A stretch of DNA of 64,000 nucleotides from positions 1-64,000 of the forward strand of contig DASRHY010000019.1 of assembly GCA_035650275.1 (NCBI GenBank), written 5' to 3'. The DNA is from DASRHY01 sp035650275 (GTDB taxonomy: Bacteria; Actinomycetota; Actinomycetes; Propionibacteriales; Kribbellaceae). Position numbers and translations under genes: made by a program. The notes beneath the pieces were generated by a model. The model worked only from the letters and a program-made list of their open reading frames with translations, did no database searches and was not told the origin of the DNA. Below, in pieces: positions 50,952 to 59,209 of this stretch; position 1 is the stretch's first letter, and each line of letters begins with the position of its first letter.

Positions 50952-51176
50952 TTACAAGACCGCGCCGCGCGGCCCGACCTCGACTGCGGCTACACCACGC
51001 GCAAACAACACCATGAGCCGCCCACCATGCCTGCACCGAAGAACCCCGTCCTCGTCCGCAAGCGTCGAAACGACCTTGTCGATGACCTCGGCCTCATCTG
51101 CCGCGGAGGGTTCGTCATACGCGACGTCCAAGCGATCGCCGTTTGTGAGCCGGACACGCAGCACAATCCCTGCCAT
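50952..51176 (-). CDS. Small conserved-looking protein, 74 residues
   Basis: From the ATG at 51176 (or 51182) the peptide MAGIVLRVRLTNGDRLDVAY leads to DEPSAADEAEVIDKVVSTLA and GVLRCRHGGRLMVLFARGVA, then AVEVGPRGAVL. Alternating strands around one helix look like a compact beta fold, and the frame shows strong high-GC third-position bias. I recall similar sequences in actinomycetes as hypothetical proteins. TAGGCT close upstream could be the -10 of a leaderless transcript. The function is unknown. Confidence 0.6.
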   Translation of the reverse strand: MAGIVLRVRLTNGDRLDVAYDEPSAADEAEVIDKVVSTLADEDGVLRCRHGGRLMVLFARGVAAVEVGPRGAVL

Positions 51177-51796
51177 GCTCATGCAGCCTAGACGTGCGCA
51201 CTGCGCAACCGCATCAAGAACGGTCCGCATGCATCCCGACATGGTGGTGCTCGGGCAGAGTCCGGCAGCTTGCGAGGCCGTGGCCATGAGCGGAGAGTCG
51301 TCACGGACGACGACCGGCTGTGCTCTGAAGATGTCAGGGCGCCATCGAGGCAAGATGTGATGATCGCCAGAGCAACAACTCCGACGGTGCGCTGATCTCA
51401 GCCTCCAACGCTTCGTAACGGCTCTCCACAATCAGCGTTCCGATGCCTTGCCCGAACCATGCACTGCCCTCCCCTCCTTGGCTGCATAGCCGGAGCCGGA
51501 AAGGGTTGCCGTCTCACCTCTCACCCTCGGGGCGGGCCTGCGCTAGTGGTGCTCCTGCATCAACACGATCGCGTCATTCCGATCGGCGGATGATGGACTT
51601 GACAGTGGCTCACAGGTCGTCGATTCCGGACCGAAAGAGTCGAGAACACCACGTCAAGCTCAAAGCGCGCGACCGAGTAGATGTCTATCGTTACGCGATT
51701 TGTTGGCATTGGCAGCACGGTCATTTTGGGGCGATGATCTGTACCGTATATGAAGAATGGCGCGAAGTGCGTGGCGCCGTTGGGTTGGGGGCTGCT
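51177..51796. other. Intergenic stretch without a supported gene
   Basis: Open frames here (for example the plus frame ending at 51360) lack ribosome sites and motifs. Around 51640-51780 the DNA is less GC-rich than the genes on either side, which hints at a joint or acquired fragment before the repeat gene. Confidence 0.4.
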
Positions 51797-52377
51797 GTGA
51801 CGAAGTCGGACAAGCACGATCGGGGCGACCCCGCCGGAGCGGAGCGGGCCTATCAGCTGGCGATCGATTCCGGGCACGGCGACCGGGCGCCAAAGGCGGC
51901 GTTCAACCTCGGGGTTCTCCGTGAGGATCGGGGCGACGACGCCGGGGCAGAGCGGGCCCATCAGCTGGCGATCGACTCCGGGCACGCCGACAAGGCCCCG
52001 AAGGCCGCGGTCAACCTTGGGTTGCTCCGGGAGGGTCGGGGCAACCTCGCGGGGGCGGAGCGGGCCTATCAGCAGGCGATCGACTCCGGGCACGCCGACC
52101 AGGCCCCGCAGGCGGCGGTCAACCTCGGGGTGCTCCGTCACGGTCTGGAGGACTATGCCGGGGCGGAGTGTGTCTTCCACTGGCGATCGACTGCGGTCAT
52201 GCCGACATGGCCCCGAAGGCGGCGGTCAACCTCGGGGTGCTCCGTGAGGGTCGCGGCGACATCGCCGGGGCGGAGCGGGCCTACCAGCTGGCCATCGACT
52301 CCGGGCATCCAAAGGCGGCTTCATTTGCGCGAGAGGCGGTCAAGCAGCTACGGAGAAGCGACGCCCAGCCTGGATAG
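51797..52377 (+). pseudogene. Frameshifted TPR/Sel1-like repeat protein
   Basis: From the GTG at 51797 (VTKSDKHDRGDPAGAERAYQ) the product is built of 36-residue units, GDxAGAERAYQLAIDSGHAD followed by xAPKAAVNLGVLREGR, a tetratricopeptide-type repeat. Units 1-4 are in one frame. At about 52175-52181 one base is missing and the rest of unit 4 and unit 5 continue in the next frame (LAIDCGHADMAPKAAVNLGV) to a natural end at 52377. Without the shift the protein would have about 190 residues. The near-identical DNA units (period 108) invite such indels and could also mislead sequencing. Confidence 0.75.
51822..52320 (+). repeat. 108-bp tandem repeats, about 4.6 units
   Basis: Units begin near 51822, 51930, 52038 and 52146 with GGGGCGACNNCGCCGG or a variant and share long identical blocks such as GCGATCGACTCCGGGCACGC. 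They encode the TPR array. The fourth unit is one base short, at the frameshift. Confidence 0.8.
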
Positions 52378-52619
52378 GCGCGCCGAGCAGGTATTCCTGC
52401 TGGCCGTCGACGCCGTGCTCTGGAGGCATTTCCTGTCGGCGGATCCAGACGGTCAACCTCTGCCATACCGCCGCATCAAGGGCTGGTAGTCGGCGGTGCT
52501 GGCGAAAACCGCCAGGAGCTTGCCGTGCACCAGCCTCGAACGTCGTTCGCACTTGCGGCGACTTCCGATTCGAAGGGAATGCGATAATAGGACGTCTTTG
52601 GGGCTAGCCCCGGCCTGGT

Positions 52620-53879
52620 TCAGCTGGCTCGGGTCGGCTCGGGCTCGGGTTGGCTCGGCGCTGTCGCTGCGACCAGCAACCAGCCAGGTACCGCCAGCAT
52701 GGCGGCCGTGACTCCGAATGCCACCGCCATGCTGGTCGAGACCGCGAGTCGCCCTAGTGCGACCGCACCCACGGCTCCCGCAAGCTGCAGGATCAGCGAC
52801 TGGATGGATACGACGGTTGCCCGCTCGGCCGCCGTGACCTGGCTGTGCAGGAGTTGCGCCAGCGGGCCTCCGGCGACCCCCAGACCTACGAACATCAGCA
52901 GGTAGGCGCCGCCCGCTGCGACGACTCCCCAGATGCCACCCAGAGCAGTCGCGCCAGCCAGACAGGCCAGTGACAGCACGCTCACCGATAACCCCACCAG
53001 GCAGACCGCCCGGGCCGAGCCGATTCTACGCATCAGCGGCATGCTCAGTCCGCTGCCCAGCGCATTGGCGGCGAACCCGACCGCCGCCACGATTCCGTAT
53101 GCAAGCACTCCCCGATCGGCTGAGCCTGCCAACACACTCATCCAAGCCGGAGTCAGCAACTCGATGACGGCCAGCGCGATTCCCATCCCGGCCGCGGCCA
53201 CCAGGATGCGGATCAGCGAGGTGCTACGCACGCCGAGTCGCAATCCGGTCCCGATCGCAGCAGGAACCCCGGTCAGCACGCTGCGCAAGGATGTCGCCGC
53301 GTACTTCGGCTCGGGCATCGCGAACAGCGTTACGACCAGCCGCGCGGCATCGCATGCGGCGGCGATCAGAACGGGCACCGCGAGGCTGGTGTGCAGAGCG
53401 AGCGGAATCAGCGCACCAGCCACCGTCCCCACCGCCAGCGCCACTGAAGAAGCCATCAGCCCCAGCGACAAGCCACGGGTCAGCTCGGCATCGGACACGT
53501 CGGGTCGCGCATTGACGGTGTCCACGAACCAGGCCTCGATGGGACCGCTCCCCAGCGCCCGCCCGACACCGCGCAGGATGCTCGAGGTAACAAGTAGCAG
53601 GACGGATTCGGTCAGGCCGAGCAACAGCAGAGCGACAAGGCTTGTCGCCGCAGACGCGACGATCACCGGACGACGGCCAACGACATCGGCCAGACCGCCA
53701 GTGGGCAGTTCGAGCACCATGATCGTGGCGGAGTACGCGACACCCAACGCCGCGACTGTCGCCAAGCTCACCCCTGTGTCCAGCAGCAGGAGAACCAGAA
53801 CCGGGATGTAGAGGCCGGTGGGGAGCCAGGTGAGGAAACTGATCTGCGCATAGCGACGAGCCGCCGCTCGGCCGGTCAC
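52620..53879 (-). CDS. MFS-family transporter
   Basis: A 419-residue, 12-helix major facilitator protein. TM1 is ISFLTWLPTGLYIPVLVLLL, and the loop 2-3 signature reads GLADVVGRRPVIVASAATSL, a variant of G-x-L-A-D-R-x-G-R-R. The second half repeats the six-helix pattern. It resembles multidrug or macrolide-type exporters of about 420 residues. The GTG start at 53879 overlaps the regulator's stop (GTGA), so it is the target of the HTH regulator in the same operon. The substrate is unknown. Confidence 0.9.
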   Translation of the reverse strand: MTGRAAARRYAQISFLTWLPTGLYIPVLVLLLLDTGVSLATVAALGVAYSATIMVLELPTGGLADVVGRRPVIVASAATSLVALLLLGLTESVLLLVTSSILRGVGRALGSGPIEAWFVDTVNARPDVSDAELTRGLSLGLMASSVALAVGTVAGALIPLALHTSLAVPVLIAAACDAARLVVTLFAMPEPKYAATSLRSVLTGVPAAIGTGLRLGVRSTSLIRILVAAAGMGIALAVIELLTPAWMSVLAGSADRGVLAYGIVAAVGFAANALGSGLSMPLMRRIGSARAVCLVGLSVSVLSLACLAGATALGGIWGVVAAGGAYLLMFVGLGVAGGPLAQLLHSQVTAAERATVVSIQSLILQLAGAVGAVALGRLAVSTSMAVAFGVTAAMLAVPGWLLVAATAPSQPEPEPTRAS

Positions 53880-54448
53880 GATCGCTCGCCGACCCGCGGG
53901 AAGGCGCTGACCACGATGGAGACCTTGCGGGCATCGACGCTCCCGGCGTCTTTCGCCCTCAGCTCCTCAAGGTGCGAGTAGAACCGCTCCCACAGCTCAC
54001 CCACCGATGCCGGCGTCAGATTCACCAGCAGGTCACCGATCCCGGCCGCTGCGACCCACTCCACAGGCAACGTCGCCTGTGCCTGCTCGAAGGCCTTCAC
54101 GTCGGACAAGAGGATCCCGGCCTGCTGCCTGCGCAACCAGTCGGCCGCAGTACGGCCTTCGCTCGTGGCCGTAATCTCGGAGTTGTTCCAGCTCGTCGTC
54201 GCATGCACGGCTCGCCAGCGGCGCGCCCTTGGGTGCCCGCTCGAGGCAACCTCCTCGACGAACCCGTACTGCGCGAGCTTTCGCAGGTGATAGCTCGTGG
54301 CGCCGGTGTCGGTCTTGAACCGGCGAGCCAGTTCGGTCGCCGTTGCCGGCCCGTCCTCGCGCAACGCGCCGAGCATCCGCACTCGGAGCGGGTGGGTAAG
54401 CGCCTTGAGTTCTTCGCCTGTGCGGACCTGCTTGTCGGGACGGCTCAC
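53876..54448 (-). CDS. ArsR-like winged-helix repressor of the MFS gene
   Basis: A 190-residue regulator: ELKALTHPLRVRMLGALRED, then GPATATELARRFKTDTGATS and YHLRKLAQYGFVEEV, the typical ArsR/HTH_20 winged helix. The C-terminal half is helical and long compared with metal-type ArsR proteins, and no metal-binding cysteines are present, so a drug-like ligand is more likely. The GTG at 54448 appears leaderless (TACGGT six bases upstream). A perfect inverted repeat overlaps the -35, consistent with autorepression of the regulator-pump operon. Confidence 0.9.
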   Translation of the reverse strand: MSRPDKQVRTGEELKALTHPLRVRMLGALREDGPATATELARRFKTDTGATSYHLRKLAQYGFVEEVASSGHPRARRWRAVHATTSWNNSEITATSEGRTAADWLRRQQAGILLSDVKAFEQAQATLPVEWVAAAGIGDLLVNLTPASVGELWERFYSHLEELRAKDAGSVDARKVSIVVSAFPRVGERS

Positions 54449-54454
54449 GACGCC

Positions 54455-54483
54455 ACCGTACGCTTGCAGAACGATTTCTGCAA
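54455..54483 (-). promoter_or_regulatory. Autoregulated leaderless promoter with operator TTGCAGAA-CGAT-TTCTGCAA
   Basis: On the minus strand TTGCAG, 17 bases, TACGGT, six bases, then GTG (54448) form a good promoter. The perfect 8+8 inverted repeat at 54464-54483 covers the -35 and most of the spacer. A third half site TTCTGCA lies at 54490-54496. Confidence 0.7.
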
Positions 54484-54713
54484 AGAAAGTTCTGCATGGG
54501 TGCGGCCGACCCGCTCAGATCTTGCACTTTGTCTTTGTCGATCAGCGGGATGCAGCAGGCGCCCGCGCATGCCGGTCAGGTGGTGCGGCGGGTGATGTCC
54601 GCGGGGCTCTGGACCGGTGTCGTGTGGCTGTTTAGGAAGTGGGGCGCTGGAGATCGCAACTTGTGGCGGCGGGTGTGCATCAAGGTAAGTACATTCCAAA
54701 CCCGGAGGTCATA

Positions 54714-55703
54714 TTGACCCGTTCGTCGTTCACCGTGCGGCTCCTAGCCGCCTCGCTACTCACAGCCGTCGCCGCCATCGGTGCCGGAACTACCGCTAAT
54801 GCCGCGGATCCGGCATGCCCGTTCCCGACCATCGCCGATGTGGTCGCCTTCCAGAACACGGCCGGTGCCGACTACTTAGCCGGAACGATCGAACCGGGCG
54901 CGGGTTGCCCGACCTACGGCACGCTTACCAGGGTCGACGGTACTGAGGAGCTGCCGGTCGGTGACGGTAGCGGCTTCGTATTGCCGCTCGGTACAGGGTC
55001 GGGGGAGTGGTACCTGTCGTCATTCACCGTCATCGACTACATCACTGGTGGTGGCAGCCACACCGAGACCTTTCCACCGGTGGCGCCGTACCTGGTTCGA
55101 GTCGTCGATCTGACTCAGATCCGGTCAACCTCGCCGGACCAGTACGTCGGCTACGGTGAGTCGGTCACCGTGTCCGGTGTGCTCGAGGGCTGGACGGACG
55201 CCACCGGCTGGCGGCCGCTGCCGAATCGCACCCTGTCAGTGCTGCGGGGATCGCCCGATCTGTCCCCGGCGTCGGTGACCACCAACAACGAGGGCGCATA
55301 TACCGCTACGGTGCAGGCCTTCGACAGCTTTGCGGCCGGAAGTGCGCTGTTCGCGGGGGATGACACCTGGCGCCGCAGTTCCAGCTTCTCCGGGGTCCAG
55401 GTCCATGCCCTCGTAAGCGCCAAGGTGAACGACCCCACGCCAGCTGTGCAGCAGCGGGTGAAGGTCACCGGGAAGGTCGTGCCGGGCGCCATGCCCGTCT
55501 GGCTGGAGCGCTGGCAGGACGGAACGTGGACCAAGGTCACCGACACCGTCATGGCCGACGCTCGCGGCAACTACCTGCTTCGCTACAGCCCCGATTCGGC
55601 TGGCACCCACATGCTCCGCGTCTGGACCGACGGCTCTGACCCTGAGAGCCGAACGGGCGTCTTGCCCTATTGGCAGGAATTCACCATCACCGCACATCGG
55701 TAA
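54714..55703 (+). CDS. Secreted Ig-like-fold protein, 329 residues
   Basis: Translation most likely starts at the TTG at 54714, with GGAGG at 54703-54707 correctly spaced; in-frame sequence upstream has no ribosome site. The signal peptide (RSSFTVRLLAASLLTAVAAI, cleavage near ANAAD) is followed by a domain with one cysteine pair (PACPFP, AGCPTYG) and two Ig-like sandwiches (RSTSPDQYVGYGESVTVSGV, LVSAKVNDPTPAVQQRVKVT). The build resembles the protein at 34273. A 14-bp-stem hairpin follows at 55740. The function is unknown. Confidence 0.78.
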   Translation: MTRSSFTVRLLAASLLTAVAAIGAGTTANAADPACPFPTIADVVAFQNTAGADYLAGTIEPGAGCPTYGTLTRVDGTEELPVGDGSGFVLPLGTGSGEWYLSSFTVIDYITGGGSHTETFPPVAPYLVRVVDLTQIRSTSPDQYVGYGESVTVSGVLEGWTDATGWRPLPNRTLSVLRGSPDLSPASVTTNNEGAYTATVQAFDSFAAGSALFAGDDTWRRSSSFSGVQVHALVSAKVNDPTPAVQQRVKVTGKVVPGAMPVWLERWQDGTWTKVTDTVMADARGNYLLRYSPDSAGTHMLRVWTDGSDPESRTGVLPYWQEFTITAHR

Positions 55704-55739
55704 TCGCGCATTGATCGACAATCCACGCGCGTTGACGTC

Positions 55740-55774
55740 GAGCCGCTCCGTTCGCTGGGAGAACGGGGCGGCTC
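55740..55774 (+). terminator. Hairpin terminator
   Basis: GAGCCGCTCCGTTC pairs with GAACGGGGCGGCTC (14 bp with one G-T wobble) around a seven-base loop, 36 bases after the secreted-protein stop. Confidence 0.8.
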
Positions 55775-55777
55775 GCC

Positions 55778-55826
55778 GGCAATGTTGCCTATAGCAACGT
55801 CTTTGGCCTGGCGGTGTCAATGAACT
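55778..55826 (+). repeat. Dispersed ~50-bp repeat, copy 2 (core inverted repeat 55784-55798)
   Basis: The sequence matches 21439-21488, including the full core GTTGCCTATAGCAAC and the trailing GCGGTGTCA-TGAAC. Here it follows a terminator, and no recognisable gene begins within 300 bases, so the copy may be a relic of a regulated promoter or a mobile repeat. Bases 55827-56148 hold no supported gene. Confidence 0.6.
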
Positions 55827-56148
55827 GCTCGACGGAGGTCCGCCAACCGACGTACGACATGCGTACCGCGCGTCGACGCAGTGGGGCCCCAGGCGAGCGC
55901 AGTCAGAGCAGGCCTCCTGCAAACCTCCGAGGAATTGCCATTGACCAAGACCAGCTCTGTGCAGTGGACCCGCGGGAGGCGCTCACCGCTCCACACTCCG
56001 GAGCGGAGCAATGGCCAGGCCCGAGCCGGGCCGGCTGGCGCACTCGCTGTCACTCACACGGCGGCATCATCCTGCCATGCCCGGCACGTAACGCCGATGC
56101 GCCCTCGGCCGGTGTACCAGGTGGCGGGGGCTGTTGCTGATCGGTCGA

Positions 56149-56298
56149 GTGCCTTACCCTCCCCAGAACCCAATCGACCGACATCGGGACCCGGGCAGCG
56201 TCCGCCCTGACCGCCGGTCACCCGCCGATCTCCCTGCCAACGTGATGAACAGACTTCCGCCCGACCGGCACTTCCGCACCGAGACCCAGGCGCTATGA
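56149..56298 (+). CDS. Possible 49-residue protein coupled to the next gene
   Basis: A short frame from the GTG at 56149 ends DLPANVMNRLPPDRHFRTET-QAL and its stop overlaps the ATG at 56295 (ATGA). The overlap suggests translational coupling. There is no clear ribosome site and no known family. An internal start at 56244-56247 is possible. Confidence 0.35.
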   Translation: MPYPPQNPIDRHRDPGSVRPDRRSPADLPANVMNRLPPDRHFRTETQAL

Positions 56299-56429
56299 AG
56301 ATCTACTTCGACTGGCGCTGTTGGTGGATCGGCTACTACCGCGGCGCCACCCACCACCACGTCTGCCTCATCCCAACAGTCGTCGTGCGGTGGCCCCGAC
56401 GGCTCAAGCGCCACATACGGCGCACCTAA
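56295..56429 (+). CDS. Small aromatic-rich protein, 44 residues
   Basis: MKIYFDWRCWWIGYYRGATH-HHVCLIPTVVVRW, then a basic tail. I recall many small actinobacterial and phage-associated hypothetical proteins with D-W-R-x-W-W-I/V-G-Y-Y-R-G and a Cys-x-x-P segment, so this is probably a real conserved small protein. The function is unknown. It starts inside the stop of the preceding tiny frame and ends 30 bases before the stop of the convergent membrane protein gene. Confidence 0.55.
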   Translation: MKIYFDWRCWWIGYYRGATHHHVCLIPTVVVRWPRRLKRHIRRT

Positions 56430-56458
56430 CACTCGCCGGACACCTGACCCGCCGAGCG

Positions 56459-57481
56459 TCAGGCGCGGAAGCGGCTCAACGTGATTGCGCCGAGTGGCAG
56501 GGTCAGGACGGAGTAGAAGACGCGCCAGAGGAGCGCTGCGGCCACAAGTGCGTCGTCGGAGGCGGCGCTCAGCTCGACGAGCATGGCAATCAGGACGCCG
56601 TCTACGACTCCCAGACCGCTTCCTGTGATCGGGAGAACCGCTCCCGCCCAGAAGGCGATCGCAAAGGCGGCGAACGCATCGGGGGCGGAGAGCTCAGCGC
56701 TCGAGATACCGACGAAGCGGAGCGATGCGAGCAGGATCACGTAGGTGACCAACAGGTTGGTCGCAACGCCAATCGACCCCAGCGCCCAGCCGGCGCGTAG
56801 TACCGCGAGCGCTTGCGCACGCAGATCGACTGCCTTTCCGGCACCGTCTTCGATCGGCTCGCGCGTGCCCTTCACCAGGATCCAGGAAAGCGGTCGTTGC
56901 GTCTTGGCTCCGAGCCAGCGCGCCGAGCGTTCGCTGCGCAAGAAGACGTAACCGGCGATCCCCGCAATGGCCGTAACCACCAGCGAGACCCCGCCCACGA
57001 GCAGGATCGAGCCGTTGACCTCACCGGTGAGGAGCAGCAACACCAGCGCAACAACGGGGAGGAGTAGGCGGCCAAGGGTCGGGAAGAGGAACGACCCGAC
57101 AGCCGCGAGGCCGGCGGCGTCCGGCCCATAGTCTGCGTCGCGGAAGTAGCCGTACTGGACGACACTCGCGCTCGGCGGCGGGAGTACTTGGCCTGCGAGG
57201 TTCGATGAGAGGTACGCCTTGCTACCGTGCCACAGGCCAAGGTGGGGCAGGAACGCCCGATACATCAGCGCCTCGGTGGGAACACGTATCAGTCCGAGCC
57301 CGACCAGGACCACGACCTCCAGCGCGTCAAGCTCGGACAATGCCTGCCAGACTTGCTCGTAGTCGATGAACTGCGGCAGCAGCCACCCGAAGACAACCAC
57401 CAGCGCAGCGATCACGCCCACGGGCTTGAGCAGGCGCCTCCAGAGCGGCCGCGGCGCGGGGCGCGCGGAACTCTCCCTCAT
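56459..57481 (-). CDS. UPF0104/lysylphosphatidylglycerol-synthase-TM-like membrane protein
   Basis: A 340-residue protein with about eight TM helices: VGVIAALVVVFGWLLPQFID, LFPTLGRLLLPVVALVLLLL, SILLVGGVSLVVTAIAGIAG and FAIAFWAGAVLPITGSGLGV. The motif SNLAGQVLPPPSASVVQYGY and the late P-I-T-G-S-G-x-G-V-x-D match the flippase-like UPF0104/AglD family related to the MprF membrane part. It may move or modify a lipid. No synthetase domain is attached. The start is the ATG at 57481 or the GTG at 57490; neither has a ribosome site. Confidence 0.85.
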   Translation of the reverse strand: MRESSARPAPRPLWRRLLKPVGVIAALVVVFGWLLPQFIDYEQVWQALSELDALEVVVLVGLGLIRVPTEALMYRAFLPHLGLWHGSKAYLSSNLAGQVLPPPSASVVQYGYFRDADYGPDAAGLAAVGSFLFPTLGRLLLPVVALVLLLLTGEVNGSILLVGGVSLVVTAIAGIAGYVFLRSERSARWLGAKTQRPLSWILVKGTREPIEDGAGKAVDLRAQALAVLRAGWALGSIGVATNLLVTYVILLASLRFVGISSAELSAPDAFAAFAIAFWAGAVLPITGSGLGVVDGVLIAMLVELSAASDDALVAAALLWRVFYSVLTLPLGAITLSRFRA

Positions 57482-57627
57482 GGGGCGCACGAACACATTG
57501 TGGCGCCATGATCGGAATTTGCGTGGGACCAATGCCGCCGGGGACCTGCCCCTTGCGCGCATCCTCAGAGTGGTGCGCCGGCACCACAACCACGGTGCAC
57601 GGCACCGCGGATGGGGCTTGGTGCCGG

Positions 57628-58206
57628 CTAGCGCAGGTCCAGCCGCATGAGTACGCGGGGGAATCCGCCGGAGACGGAGTCGGTGTCGGCTGCCTTGGTG
57701 AAGCCGGCCGCTTCGAACAGTGCGCGGGTGCCGACGTAGGCCATCGTGGTGTCGACCTTGTGTCGGTTGTTGTCCACCGGGTAGCCCTCGATCGCCGGTG
57801 CGTGGTGTGCGCGCGCGTACGCCACGGCGCCGTCGAGCAGGGCGTGTGAGATGCCGTTGCCGCGGTGGCCGGGGCGGACGCGGATGCACCACACCGACCA
57901 GACCGGCAGCTGGTCGAGGTGCGGGATCTTGGTGGACCGGGCGAAGGGGAGTTCGGCGCGGGGTGCGACGGCGGCCCAGCCGACGACGTCGTCGTTGTGG
58001 TAGGCCAGCACACCGGGCGCGATCTTGCGGGCGCAGAGTTTCTTGACGTACTGGCCGCGTGCGGGTCCGGCGAGCTGTCGGTTGGTCTTCGAGTCGAGCC
58101 GATGGCTGAGGCACCAGCACACGGACGAGGCGGGGTTCTTGGGCCCGAGCATGGTCGCGACGTCGTCGAACCGGGCTGCCGTCGCGGGCTTCACCACGAT
58201 GCGCAC
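57628..58206 (-). CDS. GNAT-family acetyltransferase with Cys-Trp-Cys motif (third copy)
   Basis: A 192-residue protein: NPASSVCWCLSHRLDSKTNR near residues 25-45, IRVRPGHRGNGISHALLDGA as acetyl-CoA loop, and APAIEGYPVDNNRHKVDTTM followed by GTRALFEAAGFTKAADTDS. The same three blocks occur at 6952 and 11598. This copy is closest to proteins often annotated simply as GNAT N-acetyltransferase in actinomycetes. The ATG at 58206 opens directly with MRIVVKPATAARFDDVATML. The substrate is unknown. Confidence 0.92.
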   Translation of the reverse strand: MRIVVKPATAARFDDVATMLGPKNPASSVCWCLSHRLDSKTNRQLAGPARGQYVKKLCARKIAPGVLAYHNDDVVGWAAVAPRAELPFARSTKIPHLDQLPVWSVWCIRVRPGHRGNGISHALLDGAVAYARAHHAPAIEGYPVDNNRHKVDTTMAYVGTRALFEAAGFTKAADTDSVSGGFPRVLMRLDLR

Positions 58207-58307
58207 GCCGACGACGCTATCCGGCGTCGCCGGCTATTGCGAGCGCCGTGCTGCCCTAGCGCGGGGATCGCGTTCGAGCGCATCGAACCGTCTTCCACTC
58301 CCGCCAC

Positions 58308-59105
58308 CTAGCGGAACTGGTCAGCGATCGCGGGAGCCAGATAGTGGTCGCCGGTTCGCACTGCCCGAGCCGAGGCAGCGAGGGCGTCGAGGTGCCCGCG
58401 TGCCTTCCCCAGCGGCCATCGGAACGCCCGGGCCAGGTCGCGGGCGGAGGCGTCGAGCACCACGCCGACAAACAGCTCCGCAGCGGCCAGGTGATCCTGT
58501 CCTCCGCCGACGTCGAACCTTCGACAGGTCAGATCGACGAGGGCGGACGGCCATCCGGAGGCCTGTTCCTGCACGCCGGCGGTGGTGACCAGCAGTTGGC
58601 GTTGCAGCTCGACCACGGCACGCTGGTAGCGGCCGCGGTCGCCGATCACCGTTCGAAGGGTCGCACTCGGCAGGGGTCCGATGGTGAGCGCGGTGGCAAT
58701 CTCGTGGGCGGCTGGCGACAGGTCGAGGTCCGCGTGGCCGTCCGTCCCACCGGTCGCTGGGTAGAGCCACTGGAGCAGTGACGGTGACAGGAACGAGCCA
58801 CGACCCGCGACGAAGTTGCCATACCAGGCAAGGCTTTGGCGCGGGAGTTCGTCCTTCCAAGCCCACACGCGCTGCTCGTTTGAGCCCATCCCCGTTGCGA
58901 AAGGCTCAGCGTCCTCACCGGCTACCGCCTCCCACAAGGACGGGACGAGCACGCCCTCGGACGGGAAGAGCAGCGCGAAGCCCACGTCTTCGACGAACGC
59001 CGCTGCGCGGGCGATGGACCGCACTCGGCGCCCGCTCACCCACCAGCGTCGCTCCCGCGCCTTGCCGAGCGCGGCCCCGCCTGGCTCACGCGTCCTCGCC
59101 GGCAT
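58308..59105 (-). CDS. Hypothetical protein, possibly AlkZ-related winged-helix type
   Basis: A 265-residue soluble protein. The start RRWWVSGRRVRSIARAAAFV, then VEDVGFALLFPSEGVLVPSL WEAV and SLAWYGNFVAGRGSFLSPSL, followed by helix-rich segments (HEIATALTIGPLPSATLRTV, GRYQRAVVELQRQLLVTT) resembles proteins annotated as AlkZ-related, which share winged-helix elements with DNA glycosylases of interstrand crosslinks. The catalytic Gln-x-Gln of true AlkZ was not found, so activity is doubtful. The ATG at 59105 is the first reasonable start after the downstream end of the LuxR/NB-ARC gene. Confidence 0.6.
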   Translation of the reverse strand: MPARTREPGGAALGKARERRWWVSGRRVRSIARAAAFVEDVGFALLFPSEGVLVPSLWEAVAGEDAEPFATGMGSNEQRVWAWKDELPRQSLAWYGNFVAGRGSFLSPSLLQWLYPATGGTDGHADLDLSPAAHEIATALTIGPLPSATLRTVIGDRGRYQRAVVELQRQLLVTTAGVQEQASGWPSALVDLTCRRFDVGGGQDHLAAAELFVGVVLDASARDLARAFRWPLGKARGHLDALAASARAVRTGDHYLAPAIADQFR

Positions 59106-59209
59106 TGAACCAGTCAACCACCCGCTGCAAAGGGGCTCCATCGCGCGCGCAGGTCCCGCTGCCGGGCGGCACCAGGCAGCATTTTGCCGGCTCGACGCGG
59201 TTCTGGCGT

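Noticed and set aside
51822..52320. Regular 108-bp repeats considered as CRISPR or satellite
   Set aside because: Units are continuous, coding and give TPR repeats; there are no unique spacers or cas genes.
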